From: Magnetospirillum sp. 15-1
GTDB taxonomy: Bacteria > Pseudomonadota > Alphaproteobacteria > Rhodospirillales > Magnetospirillaceae
Length of the DNA stretch: 64,000 nt
Assembly (NCBI RefSeq): GCF_900184795.1
Contig: NZ_FXXN01000015.1
Span: 60,981-124,980, forward strand
Direction of reading: 5' to 3'
The notes below the pieces were generated by a model that did no database searches, was not told where the DNA came from, and saw only the letters and a list, made by a program, of their open reading frames with translations. This document shows, piece by piece, positions 25,417 to 36,252 of this stretch; the first letter of the stretch is position 1, and every line of letters starts with the position of its first letter. The translations under genes were made by a program, and so were the position numbers.

Positions 25417-26007
25417 ATGCGCAAAGCGCTCCTCCTTCTCCTCCTGCCCCTGGCGCTCGCCGTCCCGGCCGCCGCGCAGGAGATGTCCACCGCCACCGTC
25501 GTGCTGTTCGACGCAATCTGCCTGACCTGCCACGAGGGAGAGTGCAGCGGCCGCATGGCCCTGCGCACCGAACGCAGCAGCGAGGGTCTCGCCGGTCATG
25601 TGGCCGGCTATGCCGGCAAGCAGGACGAGGGTATGGTCAGCCGGCTCAAGACCCTGATGAGCCGCGTCAAGACCGAGTGCCGCATGCCGTCGCCGCCGGT
25701 GGCCGTCCCCGCCAACGGCATCTGGGACCCCGGCAGCCTGGCCCCGCTCACCCTTCCCGACCGCCAGCGGCTGTTCGTGCCCCTGGGCAAGCTGGCGCCC
25801 GGCTCCCACTCGGCCGTCTTCCGTCTGGCCGAGCCCCAGCGGTTGCGGCTGCAGGTGGTGGCCGACAGCTTCGACATCGTCCTCGACGAGGACAGCACCG
25901 TCGGACCGGCCGGCACCAGCATCCGCTGGCGGGTGGACGAGCCCGGCGAATATTTCCTGCGCATCACCGGCCGCCAGCCCATCGGCGCCCTGCATATCGG
26001 CCCATGA
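25417..26007 (+). CDS. Exported protein with one CxxCH heme-type motif
   Basis: 196 residues. A strong signal peptide (KALLLLLLPLALAVPAAA/Q) places it in the periplasm. Shortly after cleavage comes C35-L-T-C38-H39, a c-type heme attachment motif, in ICLTCHEGECSGRMAL. The residue context differs from common cytochrome c domains and there is no clear distal Met segment, so heme binding is only suggested. The C-terminal half is beta-rich (LRLQVVADSFDIVLDEDS, WRVDEPGEYFLRITGR), recalling pre-peptidase C-terminal/jelly-roll-like domains. It lies 78 bases after the HTH-tailed gene and upstream of nifA, separated from nifA by a hairpin. No function can be assigned. Confidence 0.7.
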   Translation: MRKALLLLLLPLALAVPAAAQEMSTATVVLFDAICLTCHEGECSGRMALRTERSSEGLAGHVAGYAGKQDEGMVSRLKTLMSRVKTECRMPSPPVAVPANGIWDPGSLAPLTLPDRQRLFVPLGKLAPGSHSAVFRLAEPQRLRLQVVADSFDIVLDEDSTVGPAGTSIRWRVDEPGEYFLRITGRQPIGALHIGP

Positions 26008-26018
26008 GTCTCTCCCCC

Positions 26019-26044
26019 CACCCGCTCGGGGAACCAAGCGGGTG
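26019..26044 (+). terminator. Hairpin between the CxxCH gene and nifA, possible terminator
   Basis: CACCCGCT (26019-26026) pairs perfectly with AGCGGGTG (26037-26044) around a 10-base loop, 12 bases after the stop of the CxxCH gene. There is no T-tract, so it could be a weak or Rho-assisted stop. It suggests nifA is transcribed separately. Confidence 0.4.
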
Positions 26045-26163
26045 TGGACGGCGGCCCGGCGATAGACTAAGAATTATGAGCAAAATCAAGAAAAGGTGGG
26101 GGGAGCGGGTCGCGGCGCATGGCTGCGGCGTTGTTCTCGTGTGATGGCCTATTGGTGGATTGA

Positions 26164-27854
<1,691 letters not shown>

Positions 27855-27858
<4 letters not shown>

Positions 27859-28427
27859 CGATCAGGCCCCCGCTGCTGCCCTTTCCGCTGACCATCTGCG
27901 GTATCGACGAACTGCCCGCCCATGCCGGCGCCGGAATCAGCCACGTGCTGACCATCCTGGACCCCGGCTGGCCCGACCCCGAGCATTTCGCCCTCTATCC
28001 CCCGCACCGCCGCACCATCTGGCGCTTCCACGACATCGTCAATCCGCAGGAGGGCCAGACCCACGCCACCGCCCGCGACGTGGAGGCCATTCTGGATTAC
28101 GGCGCGGGACTGAAGGACGAGGCGGTGGAGCATCTGCTGATCCACTGTCACATGGGCATCTCGCGCTCCACCGCCACGGCCATCATCCTGATGGTCCAGC
28201 ACAATCCGGGGCGCGAGGCCGATGCCTTCACCCATCTGGCGGCCATCCGCCCTTTCTCCTGGCCCAACTCGCGCATGGTGGGCATGGCCGACGAGATGCT
28301 GGACCGCCGGGGTGCCCTGATCGAGGCCATGCGCGGCCATCACCACGGCGTGGCCCGAATCCACCCCGACAAGATGCACTATCTCAGGAGCAGCGAGCGC
28401 GCCGCCGAGGTCCCGCCGGAGGAGTGA
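27855..28427 (+). CDS. Protein tyrosine/dual-specificity phosphatase-like protein coupled to nifA
   Basis: 190 residues from a GTG at 27855 that overlaps the nifA stop (GTGA). The phosphatase signature H97-C98-x5-R is intact in [17 protein letters not shown], with C98 as predicted nucleophile. An upstream Asp in [12 protein letters not shown] is a candidate general acid. Length and fold suit small bacterial cysteine phosphatases that act on proteins or other phosphoesters. The 4-base overlap makes co-translation with NifA very likely, hinting at a nitrogen-related role, though the substrate is unknown. The C-terminal part ([19 protein letters not shown]) is family-unlike. The gene converges with the antiporter gene, leaving 3 bases. 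Confidence 0.82.
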
Positions 28428-28430
28428 CCC

Positions 28431-30113
28431 TCACTCCTCCGGCCGGCCGTAGCGGCGGTCGCGGTAGCCCTTGATGCTGCGCTCCACCGCCGCGTCGTCG
28501 ATTCCCGCCGAGCGCAGCACCGAGCCGGCCATCTGCAGGCTGGCCTCCACCGTCTCGGGGATGACGGCGGTGGCGCCGATATCGCCCAGAATCTGTTCCT
28601 GGATACGGTCGCGGGCGCGGGCCACGATGGGCAGCCTGGGCGCCGCCTGACGGATACAGGAAATGGCGCGTTCGGCCTGGCGGGCCTCGTTGACGGTGAT
28701 CACCGCCGCCCTGGCCCGCTCGATGCCCACCGAACGCAGGATACCGGTCCGTCCGGCGTCGCCGTAATAGACCGGCACGCCGTCGGTGCGGGCCTTGGAC
28801 ACCCGGTCCACATCCATGTCCAGCGCGATGAACGGGATATGGTGCTCGGCCAGCAGGCGGGCGATGGCGCGCCCCACCCGCCCATAGCCGGCGATGACCA
28901 CGTGATCGCTCAGATGCCGCACCGCCTCGGGGATGGGCTCGCCGCTCCGTTCGGGAGTCAGGCGCAAGGACAGCCGCCGTCCCAAACCGGCCAGGGCGGG
29001 CGTCAGCACCATGGACAGCGCCACGCCGGCCACCAGGGCCTGCCCCAGCCCGCCGTCGAGGATTTTCAGTTCGAGGGCGCGGCCGAACACCACGAAGGCG
29101 AATTCGCCGCCCTGGGCCAGCAGGAACCCCACCCGCAGCCCATCGGCCAGCCCCACCCGCATCAGCAGGCACAGCAGGACCACCACCACCGCCTTGACGA
29201 CGACGGTGCCCATGGTCAGGGCGAGGACCAGGTCCAGCCGGTCGGCGACGAAGGGCAGGTTGATGGACATGCCCACCGTCATGAAGAACAGGCCGAGCAG
29301 CAGGCCTCGGAACGGCTCGATATCGGCTTCCACCTGATGGCGGTAGCGGGAATCGGCCAGCAGCAGCCCGGCCAGGAAGGCGCCCAGCGCCATGGACATT
29401 CCCGCCTCGCCGGTCACCCAGGCCACCGTCAGGACCAGCAGCAGGTTGGCGGCGGTGAATACCTCGGGATTGCGGGCGCCGGCGATGAAGCGGTAGGCCG
29501 GGCGCAGCAGGAAGCGGCCGACCACGAAGATGGCGGCCATGACCAGAACCACCTTGCCGCCGGCCAGGGCCAGGGCCTCGGCGACGTGCCGCTCCTGGCC
29601 GGCCAGGAGCGGCAGCAGCACCAGCACCGGCACCACCGCCAGATCCTGGAAGATCAGCACGGCGATGGCGATGCGGCCGTGATGGTCCACGGCCTCGCCA
29701 CGCTCCACCAGGATGGCCAGCACCGTGGCGGTGGAGGAAAAGGCCAGGGTCAGGCCCACCACCAGGCAGACCGCTCCCGACAATCCGAAGAAATAGCCGA
29801 TGGCGCCGATGACCAGGGCGGTGACCACCACCTGGGCGAGGCCGAGCCCCAGGATGTAGCGGCGCATGGTGCGCAGGCGCGACAGCGGCAGTTCCATGCC
29901 GATGGCGAACAGCAGGAACACCACCCCGAACTCGGCCAGCGGCCGGGTGACCTCCAGTTCGACCACCGGACCGGGAGTATAGGGTCCCAGCACGATTCCC
30001 GCCGCCAGATAGGCCAGCACCGAGGGAATGCCGAAGCGCTGGAACAGCGGCACCAGGACCACCGCCGCCAGCAGCAGCGACAAGATATCGAACAACGCCC
30101 CAGAATCGTGCAC
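28431..30113 (-). CDS. CPA2-family K+/H+ antiporter with TrkA-N domain (KefB/KefC type)
   Basis: 560 residues. The N-terminal part (about 1-385) has some 12 hydrophobic helices, with hallmarks IPSVLAYLAAGIVLGPYTPG, LLFAIGMELPLSRL, FSSTATVLAILVERGE, IFQDLAVVPVLVLLPLL and ADSRYRHQVEADIEPFRGLL. The C-terminal part (about 410-540) is a Rossmann TrkA-N/RCK domain beginning HVVIAGYGRVGRAIARLLAE, binding NAD(H) or glutathione adducts in relatives. Such proteins exchange K+ for H+ at the inner membrane, often in electrophile or pH stress (known). It is a single gene, convergent with the phosphatase gene. Confidence 0.93.
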   Translation of the reverse strand: MHDSGALFDILSLLLAAVVLVPLFQRFGIPSVLAYLAAGIVLGPYTPGPVVELEVTRPLAEFGVVFLLFAIGMELPLSRLRTMRRYILGLGLAQVVVTALVIGAIGYFFGLSGAVCLVVGLTLAFSSTATVLAILVERGEAVDHHGRIAIAVLIFQDLAVVPVLVLLPLLAGQERHVAEALALAGGKVVLVMAAIFVVGRFLLRPAYRFIAGARNPEVFTAANLLLVLTVAWVTGEAGMSMALGAFLAGLLLADSRYRHQVEADIEPFRGLLLGLFFMTVGMSINLPFVADRLDLVLALTMGTVVVKAVVVVLLCLLMRVGLADGLRVGFLLAQGGEFAFVVFGRALELKILDGGLGQALVAGVALSMVLTPALAGLGRRLSLRLTPERSGEPIPEAVRHLSDHVVIAGYGRVGRAIARLLAEHHIPFIALDMDVDRVSKARTDGVPVYYGDAGRTGILRSVGIERARAAVITVNEARQAERAISCIRQAAPRLPIVARARDRIQEQILGDIGATAVIPETVEASLQMAGSVLRSAGIDDAAVERSIKGYRDRRYGRPEE

Positions 30114-30168
30114 GCCCTTACCCCTTCCGACCGGCTGGCCGGACAGAGTATAGAGCGGCCCAACGCCG

Positions 30169-31851
30169 TCAGATAGCCTTGGCGTCGGCCAGGAAGCCGG
30201 TGATCGTCCCGCGCAGCGACTGGGCGCGCAGGGCCAGGGACTGGGCCATGACGGCCATGTCGCCGGCCAGGGCGCCGCCCGCCTCCACCTGCCGCGATAC
30301 CTTGGAAATGCTGTCGGTGACCAGACGGCCGCCCTCGGCCGCCTCCTGCACGTTGAGCAGGATGGCGTCGGTGACGCGGCCCTGTTCCACGGCGGCGTCG
30401 GCCACCGCCGCGGCGACGGCGTCGATGCGCCCGACGAATTCGGCGACGCGGCGGTTGGAAACCACGGCCTGCTGCACCGTATCCTGCATGGCCGCCACCT
30501 GCTGGCCGATCTCGTCGGTGGCCCTGGCCGTCTGGTTGGCCAGATTCTTCACCTCGCCGGCCACGACGGCGAAGCCCTTGCCGGCCTCGCCGGCACGGGC
30601 CGCCTCGATGGTGGCGTTGAGGGCGAGAAGGTTGGTCTGGGACGCGATGTCATTGATCAGGCTGACCACCTCGCCGATACGGCGCGCCACGTCGTCCAGG
30701 GATGCCATGGTGGTTCCCGATCCCTCCATGATCCCCACCGCATCGCGGACGATGGCCGAGGTTTCGTGGATACGCTCGGAGATGCCGAGATTGGAGGTCC
30801 GCAACTGCCCGGTGGCCGAAGCCACCTCCTGCACGTTGGCGGAGGACTGGGCGGCGGCGACGGCCACCGAGGCGCTTTCACGCCCGGCATCATCAACATT
30901 GTGGTGAAGATTCTCGGCGGTGGACGATACCGTCCGCACCACGTCGCCCACGTCGCCCAGCAGCGACTGGACCACCCGGTCGAATTCGGCGGTGCGGCGT
31001 TCCAGCCGCTCGGCCCGCTCGGCCCGCTGGCTCTGCTCGGCGCGGGCGGCGGCCTCCAGTTCCAGGTTGCGCCGCATGTTGTCGCGGAATACCAGCAGGG
31101 CACGGGCGATTTCACCGGTCTCGTCACCGCGCCCGGCGTCCACCACCGCCTCGTCCAGGTTGCCCTCGGCCATGCGCCGCGTCGCGTCGGCCACCCGTCC
31201 CAGCGGCCCGGAAACCGAGCGGCGCACCATGATCAGGGTCAGGATGCCGCCGCCCAGCAACGCGGTCAGGGCACCCAGCAGGATGCCGACCTTCAGTTGC
31301 CCGGCGAAGACGTCCATGGCCTGATGGTATTCCTCCACCTCGCGGTCGGCCGCGTCGGAATACTCGTCCACCAGCTTGCCCAGCCGCTGCCGGTTGGCGC
31401 GGTTGGCGTCGTTGTCGCCGAAGGTCCGCGCCGCCGGGGCGCCGCTCTCCAGGCCGAGGCGGATCAGTTCCCGCCGGAAACGGATGAAGCTGGTCAATTC
31501 CTCGTCCAGCTTGGCGAAGGCGGCGGCCTGGGAAGCCGGCACAGCCCCCCGCCACTCCACCGCCAGTTTCTCGAAGGCGTCGAGGGTCTTGCCCATGGGA
31601 GTGGCGAATTTCTTCACCTCGGCGGCGTCGCGCGCCATGTAGACGCCGCGGGAATCCATCACCACGGAATAGATGGCGGCACCCGCCTTCTGGCCGAAAT
31701 CGGCCCGTCGCGAGGCGGCGAGAATATCATTGGTCCGCGCATCGTAGGTCGCGATGGCCCACTGGCCCAGAGCGGCGATCATCACCGCCACCACCGCCAT
31801 CACCCCCATGAGAAGCTGAATCTTGACTCCGATGCGCAGTCGTCCGGCCAT
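30169..31851 (-). CDS. Methyl-accepting chemotaxis protein
   Basis: 560-residue chemoreceptor from ATG 31851, with GGAGGGCGCC just upstream; a longer start at 31917 is rejected. TM1 (about 9-31) is followed by a periplasmic four-helix-type domain (about 32-185), TM2 (about 188-210) and HAMP (about 212-265). The cytoplasmic domain carries the invariant tip [20 protein letters not shown] and [20 protein letters not shown], which contacts CheA/CheW. No C-terminal pentapeptide tether is present. The ligand is unknown. It is a single gene, separated by 200 bases from leuA. Confidence 0.94.
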   Translation of the reverse strand: MAGRLRIGVKIQLLMGVMAVVAVMIAALGQWAIATYDARTNDILAASRRADFGQKAGAAIYSVVMDSRGVYMARDAAEVKKFATPMGKTLDAFEKLAVEWRGAVPASQAAAFAKLDEELTSFIRFRRELIRLGLESGAPAARTFGDNDANRANRQRLGKLVDEYSDAADREVEEYHQAMDVFAGQLKVGILLGALTALLGGGILTLIMVRRSVSGPLGRVADATRRMAEGNLDEAVVDAGRGDETGEIARALLVFRDNMRRNLELEAAARAEQSQRAERAERLERRTAEFDRVVQSLLGDVGDVVRTVSSTAENLHHNVDDAGRESASVAVAAAQSSANVQEVASATGQLRTSNLGISERIHETSAIVRDAVGIMEGSGTTMASLDDVARRIGEVVSLINDIASQTNLLALNATIEAARAGEAGKGFAVVAGEVKNLANQTARATDEIGQQVAAMQDTVQQAVVSNRRVAEFVGRIDAVAAAVADAAVEQGRVTDAILLNVQEAAEGGRLVTDSISKVSRQVEAGGALAGDMAVMAQSLALRAQSLRGTITGFLADAKAI

Positions 31852-32013
31852 GGCGCCCTCCATTCTCGCCTGCGCGGCACACGGCACGGGAGCCGAGACA
31901 AGCCGCAACACCGCCAAGAGTGGCGGCGAAGCGGTAGGGGAGTCAACATATTTTACATACTTAATGTATATAAATGGGATGTAACTACCCTTTGTCTTCT
32001 GTATGCATTTGGA

Positions 32014-32040
32014 GCGAGGCGGCGTTATACACCGCCTCGC
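32014..32040 (-). terminator. Hairpin 9 bases after leuA, probable terminator
   Basis: GCGAGGCGG (32014-32022) and CCGCCTCGC (32032-32040) form a perfect 9-bp stem around a 9-base loop, just past the leuA stop on the minus strand. There is no strong T-run, so termination strength is uncertain. Confidence 0.5.
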
Positions 32041-32048
32041 CGTATATT

Positions 32049-33710
32049 CTATGCTGCCCGGTTCAGGGCACTGACCACCGCCTTGAGCGAAGCCATGGTG
32101 ATGGAGGGGTCGAGGGCGGCGCCATGGACCGAGGTGCCGCCCTCGTCGGCGATCTCCACATAGCAGGCGGCCTGGGCCTCGGAGCCCGAGCCAAGGGCAT
32201 GCTCGTGGTAGTCGCGGACCTTGACCTTGCGGCCGAGGCCGGTTTCCACCGCATGGATGAAGGCGTCCATGGGGCCGTTGCCCCTGCCCTCGATGCGCTT
32301 CTCCACGCCTCTGTCGCGAACGGTGGCGGACAGCACCCGCGCGCCGTTGCGCCCCTCGGAATGGGTTTCGTACTCCACCAGTTCCAACGGCCAGTCCTTG
32401 AGGTAGGTCTGGGAGAAGGCGGCCATGATCTCGCCCGAGTCCAATTCACGGCCCACCTTGTCGGCCATGGCCTGGACCACGCGGGCGAAATCGATCTGCA
32501 GCGAGCGGGGAATTTCCAGCCCGTGGTCGCGCTCGAGCACGGCGGCGATGCCGCCCTTGCCCGACTGGCTGTTGATGCGGATCACCGCTTCATAGCTGCG
32601 GCCCACGTCGGCCGGATCGATGGGGAGATAGGGCACCTCCCACACCGGATCGTTGGCCTTCTTGCGGGCCGAGAAGCCCTTCTTGATGGCATCCTGATGC
32701 GAGCCGGAAAAGGCGGTATAGACCAGTTCCCCGGCATAGGGATGGCGCGGATGGACGGGCAGGCCGGTACATTGCTCGGCGGTGCGGCGCACCGTGTCGA
32801 TGTCCGAGAGATCGAGGGCGGGATCGACGCCCTGGGTGTAGAGATTCAGCGCCAGGGTGACCACGTCCACGTTGCCGGTGCGCTCGCCGTTGCCGAACAG
32901 GGTGCCTTCCACCCGGTCGGCACCGGCCATCACCGCCAGTTCGGCCGCCGCCACGCCGGTGCCCCGGTCATTGTGGGGGTGGACCGAGACGATGAGGGAA
33001 TCGCGGTTCTTCACCGTGGCGCAGAACCACTCGATGACGTCGGCATAGATGTTGGGGGTGGACATCTCCACCGTGGCCGGCAGGTTGCAGATCATCCGGC
33101 GGGTGGGCGTGGCGCCCCAGGCCTCGGCCACCTTCTCGACGATGTCCACGGCGAAGTCGGGCTCGGTGCCGGTGAAGCTTTCGGGAGAGTACTGGAACAC
33201 CACCTCGCCCTCGGGGCGGGCGGCGGACAACTCGCGGATCAGCCCCACCCCGCCGAGGGCGAGATCGATGCAGCCCTGGCGGTCGATGCCGAACACGATG
33301 CGCCGCTGCGCCTCGGAAGTGGAATTGTACATGTGCACGATGGCCCGCCTGGCCCCGGCCAACGCCTCGAAGGTGCGGCGGATCAGTTCCTCCCGCGACT
33401 GGACCAGCACCTGGATGGTGACGTCGTCGGGAATGTGGCCGCCCTCGATGAGCAGGCGGATGAAGTCGAAATCGGTCTGCGAGGCGGCCGGGAAGCCCAC
33501 CTCGATCTCCTTGAATCCCATGCCGACCAGGGTCTGCCACATGGCCATCTTGCGCTCGGAGCCCATGGGATCGATGAGCGCCTGGTTGCCGTCGCGCAGA
33601 TCGACGCTGCACCACACGGGCGGGCGGGTGATGGTGGCGTCGGGCCAGCGGCGCTGGGCGAGACGGATGGCGGGATAGGCGCGGTATTTGGTGCTGGCGG
33701 CAGGCATCAT
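32049..33710 (-). CDS. leuA: 2-isopropylmalate synthase
   Basis: First committed step of leucine synthesis: acetyl-CoA plus 2-ketoisovalerate to 2-isopropylmalate. 553 residues, the longer LeuA type also found in yeast and actinobacteria. The N-terminal TIM barrel (about 30-310) has [33 protein letters not shown] and the metal site [16 protein letters not shown]. It is followed by [20 protein letters not shown]. The C-terminal leucine-binding regulatory domain (about 430-550) includes [15 protein letters not shown]. The ATG at 33710 follows AAGGAGAACCGGGCC. A leader peptide with four consecutive Leu codons lies 234 bases upstream, so expression is set by leucyl-tRNA supply. Confidence 0.95.
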   Translation of the reverse strand: MMPAASTKYRAYPAIRLAQRRWPDATITRPPVWCSVDLRDGNQALIDPMGSERKMAMWQTLVGMGFKEIEVGFPAASQTDFDFIRLLIEGGHIPDDVTIQVLVQSREELIRRTFEALAGARRAIVHMYNSTSEAQRRIVFGIDRQGCIDLALGGVGLIRELSAARPEGEVVFQYSPESFTGTEPDFAVDIVEKVAEAWGATPTRRMICNLPATVEMSTPNIYADVIEWFCATVKNRDSLIVSVHPHNDRGTGVAAAELAVMAGADRVEGTLFGNGERTGNVDVVTLALNLYTQGVDPALDLSDIDTVRRTAEQCTGLPVHPRHPYAGELVYTAFSGSHQDAIKKGFSARKKANDPVWEVPYLPIDPADVGRSYEAVIRINSQSGKGGIAAVLERDHGLEIPRSLQIDFARVVQAMADKVGRELDSGEIMAAFSQTYLKDWPLELVEYETHSEGRNGARVLSATVRDRGVEKRIEGRGNGPMDAFIHAVETGLGRKVKVRDYHEHALGSGSEAQAACYVEIADEGGTSVHGAALDPSITMASLKAVVSALNRAA

Positions 33711-33944
33711 GGCCCGGTTCTCCTTATGGTCGTCGTTTCTGCTGATATGGGGAGCGCGGCCCGGTCCTGGGGCCGCCGGGCGGCCGCGAAAGACCTTAAG
33801 CCCGGCGACCGGAGGTTAGTCGCAGCAGCGCCAAGCCGCCGAGCATGCGGCCCGGAGCGGAAACCAAGGAGGAGACGATGGAGAGATGAGACATTGCAGC
33901 GAACCCGACCCGAAGGCTGAAACCACGAAAACCCGGAACCGAAC
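33711..33944 (-). promoter_or_regulatory. leuA transcribed leader, attenuator region
   Basis: This 234-base stretch between leader peptide and leuA has no gene. On the minus strand it holds competing GC-rich inverted segments, for example GGCCGCC/GGCGGCC near 33775 and CCGG/CCGG pairs near 33800, suited to alternative folding. No plain U-tract follows them, so the exact terminator and antiterminator are not assigned. It ends with the leuA ribosome site AAGGAGA. Confidence 0.6.
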
Positions 33945-33995
33945 TTACGATTCCAGGGTGGATAGCAGCAGCAGGGTGGTCGCGTTGCGTGTCAT
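33945..33995 (-). CDS. leuL: Leucine leader (attenuator) peptide of leuA, 16 residues
   Basis: A 17-codon frame reads MTRNATTLLLLSTLES and stop. It has four consecutive Leu codons (three CTG and one rare-looking CTA) plus a fifth Leu, and GCCGGGACT before the ATG as ribosome site. It precedes leuA on the same strand by 234 bases. Leucine leader peptides of this kind let ribosome stalling on Leu codons relieve transcription attenuation (known). The downstream leader has several GC-rich hairpins, but no classic hairpin plus U-run could be picked out by eye. Confidence 0.85.
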   Translation of the reverse strand: MTRNATTLLLLSTLES

Positions 33996-34050
33996 AGTCC
34001 CGGCAGAGTGCCCGAAACGGATACCAGCGGTCAAGTCATAATACGTCAGG

Positions 34051-34056
34051 TATAAT
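34051..34056 (+). promoter_or_regulatory. Candidate -10 element (TATAAT) for the CHASE kinase gene
   Basis: A perfect TATAAT lies in an AT-rich island (34031-34056) between the divergent leu leader and the kinase gene, 75 bases before the kinase ATG. No good -35 at 16-18 bases could be seen, so an activator or an extended -10 would be needed. The same island probably also serves the leu leader on the other strand. Confidence 0.35.
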
Positions 34057-34131
34057 TGGGCATGTCGTGGGCGCCTGGAATAGGCTAGAATCCGACAAAT
34101 CTGATCGCCACCACCGGCTGATGGACCGGCC

Positions 34132-35781
34132 ATGCCCCTCGACGGCACCAGTGATCCGCACTCCCCCGCCGCGCCCAGGGCCGGAGGGTACAAGGCCGTC
34201 ATCACCATGGCCCTCGTGGCCGTCGCGTGGATCGCCGTATCCCTGAGGATCGCCGGCTTCTACAACGACTATCGCGAGGCGCAGTTGCGCGGCCAGGCCT
34301 CGGCCCTGGCGGTCACCTCGGCGGGGGCGCTGACCAATGCGCTCAATCAGCGCCTTGCCCAGGTGCGGGGACTGGCCGCCTTCGTGGCGGTCAAGGCGGC
34401 CGAGCACCAGCCGGGTGAGATCGAGCGGGAATTCCCGGTCTTCGCCGCGTCCTACTACCAGCAGGTTCCCGGCATCCGGAACATCTCGGTCGCGCCCGAT
34501 TTCGTGGTCCATCAGGTCTATCCCCCCGATGCCGGCAACCTGAAGGTGCTGGGCAACAACCTGCTGGAGGATAAGCGCCCCGGCTTCGCCGAGGCGGTCA
34601 ACCGCGCCATCCAGACCAGGGGCCTGGCGGTGCACGAGCCGGTGGAGATGATCCAGGGCGGACTGGGCCTGCTGGCCCGTCACGCCGTCTTCGTGGGCGA
34701 CCGGCCCTGGGGGGCGGTGGGCATGATCTTCACCGTCTCCACCATGCTGGAATCCAGCAGCATCGGTATCCTGGAAGGCTATACCTGGGGGCTGCGCACC
34801 GCCGCCGGAACCATGGTGGGCGGGGATGGCGGCATCTTCACCATGCGTCCGGTCTCGGTGCGCATCGACCTGCCCGATGGACACTGGGAATTCGCCCTGG
34901 CCCCCTCCGGCGGCTGGAAGGCGGCCGTGGCCAAGGGGGCCGAGGTGACCGCGCTGCGCTTCGGGCTGCTGATCATGGGCATCGGCATCCTGTGCCTGAC
35001 CTGGATCGCCCTGCAGCGGCGCGAATCGCTGGAACGGCTGGTGGAAAGCCGCACCCGCCAGTTGACCGCCGCCAACCGGGAACTGGAGCGCTTCTCCTTC
35101 ATCGTCGCCCACGACCTGCAGGAACCGCTGCGCTCCATCATCTCGTTCAGCCAACTGGTGGAACGGGGCCTGTCGGCCCAGCTGACCCCGGAGCAGCGCG
35201 AGTGGCTGAGCAGCCTGGGCACCGCCACCCGGCTGATGCGGGCGCTGCTGCACGACGTGCAGATCTATCTGGGCGAGAACGACGCGCCGTTGCCCAAGCG
35301 CCAGATCAACGCCGCCGAGGCGCTGACCACCGCCCGGCGCAAGCTGAGCGGCCGAATCCACCAGACCGGCGCCGTCATCGAGGCCGGAACGCTCCCCATG
35401 GTGTGGGCCGACCATCACCGCCTGAGCGAGGTGTTCGTCGCCCTGATCGGCAATGCCATGGAGTACCGCTCGCCCGACCGGTCCCCGGTGATCCGCATCT
35501 CCAGCCGGACGGAACGGGGATTCGAATTCATCGATGTCGCCGATAACGGCATCGGCATTGAAGAGGCCTATTTCGAGCGCATCTTCGAGGTCTTCCAACG
35601 CCTTCATTCGCGCATGGCCCATCCCGGCACAGGAATGGGGCTGGCAATCGCCAAGAAGATGGTGGAACATCTGGGCGGAACCATCCGGGTCCGTTCGACC
35701 GTCGGGCAGGGGAGCATTTTCTCCATCGTCCTGCCCTCGGCTCCGGCGTGGACCTCGAATGCCCGATTGGAGCGACTGTGA
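34132..35781 (+). CDS. CHASE-domain membrane histidine kinase
   Basis: 549 residues. TM1 (about 20-43) is followed by an extracytoplasmic CHASE domain (about 45-275) with ALTNALNQRLAQVRGLAAFV, EREFPVFAASYYQQVPGIRN and GLLARHAVFVGDRPWGAVGM, then TM2 (about 278-300). The phytochrome-like HisKA has H327 (FIVAHDLQEPLRSII). The ATPase domain is complete, with IGNAMEYRS, DNGIGIEEAYFERIFEVFQ and HPGTGMGLAIAKKM. CHASE domains sense small extracellular molecules (known); the ligand is not predictable. The stop overlaps the GTG of a single-domain response regulator, its obvious partner. Confidence 0.91.
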   Translation: MPLDGTSDPHSPAAPRAGGYKAVITMALVAVAWIAVSLRIAGFYNDYREAQLRGQASALAVTSAGALTNALNQRLAQVRGLAAFVAVKAAEHQPGEIEREFPVFAASYYQQVPGIRNISVAPDFVVHQVYPPDAGNLKVLGNNLLEDKRPGFAEAVNRAIQTRGLAVHEPVEMIQGGLGLLARHAVFVGDRPWGAVGMIFTVSTMLESSSIGILEGYTWGLRTAAGTMVGGDGGIFTMRPVSVRIDLPDGHWEFALAPSGGWKAAVAKGAEVTALRFGLLIMGIGILCLTWIALQRRESLERLVESRTRQLTAANRELERFSFIVAHDLQEPLRSIISFSQLVERGLSAQLTPEQREWLSSLGTATRLMRALLHDVQIYLGENDAPLPKRQINAAEALTTARRKLSGRIHQTGAVIEAGTLPMVWADHHRLSEVFVALIGNAMEYRSPDRSPVIRISSRTERGFEFIDVADNGIGIEEAYFERIFEVFQRLHSRMAHPGTGMGLAIAKKMVEHLGGTIRVRSTVGQGSIFSIVLPSAPAWTSNARLERL

Positions 35782-36227
35782 CTGAAGCGAGCGAACAGCA
35801 ATTCAAGGTCATGCTGGTCGAGGATGATCCCGGCGACGCCGGCCTGGTCAAGGCGGCCTTCGCCAGCAGTCGCTTCGCCTGCCGCATCGAGCATATTCCC
35901 GACGGAGTCGAGGCCATGAAGCGCCTGCGCGCCCTGGCCATCGAGGGGGCCACCGCCCTGCCCGACCTGATCCTCCTCGACCTCAACATGCCGCGCAAGA
36001 GCGGCCACGAGGTCCTGACCGAGATGAAGGCCGACGACGATCTGAAGGACCTGCCCGTGGTGGTGCTGACCACCTCGGACGCCGAGCGCGACGTGGCCGC
36101 CGCCTATCACAGCGGAGCTTCCGGCTTCGTCACCAAGCCGGTGGACGTGGATGCCCTGTTCGAGTCCATCCAGGGCATTCTGGAATACTGGTTCGGGTTG
36201 ATGCGCCTGCCGGCCAACCGGCCGTAG
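35778..36227 (+). CDS. Single-domain response regulator (Rcp1-like)
   Basis: 149-residue stand-alone receiver from a GTG at 35778 overlapping the kinase stop (GTGA), with TTGGAGCG before it. It has E-D-D near the start (VMLVEDDPGDAGLVKAAF), predicted acceptor D68 (LILLDLNMPRKSG), T/S in VVVLTTSD and K in FVTKPVDVD. It has no output domain, as in Rcp1-type regulators that pair with phytochrome-like HDLQEPL kinases. It likely passes phosphate onward or acts by protein contact. Translational coupling makes the CHASE kinase its cognate partner. Confidence 0.92.
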   Translation: MTEASEQQFKVMLVEDDPGDAGLVKAAFASSRFACRIEHIPDGVEAMKRLRALAIEGATALPDLILLDLNMPRKSGHEVLTEMKADDDLKDLPVVVLTTSDAERDVAAAYHSGASGFVTKPVDVDALFESIQGILEYWFGLMRLPANRP

Positions 36228-36252
36228 ACGGACACTCATTCTTCCCGAAGAG

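Noticed and set aside
22384-26037. Open frame of about 1,200 codons on the minus strand
   Set aside because: It is the mirror of the Pro/Ala-rich HTH protein and the CxxCH gene, low complexity throughout, with no ribosome site or family match.
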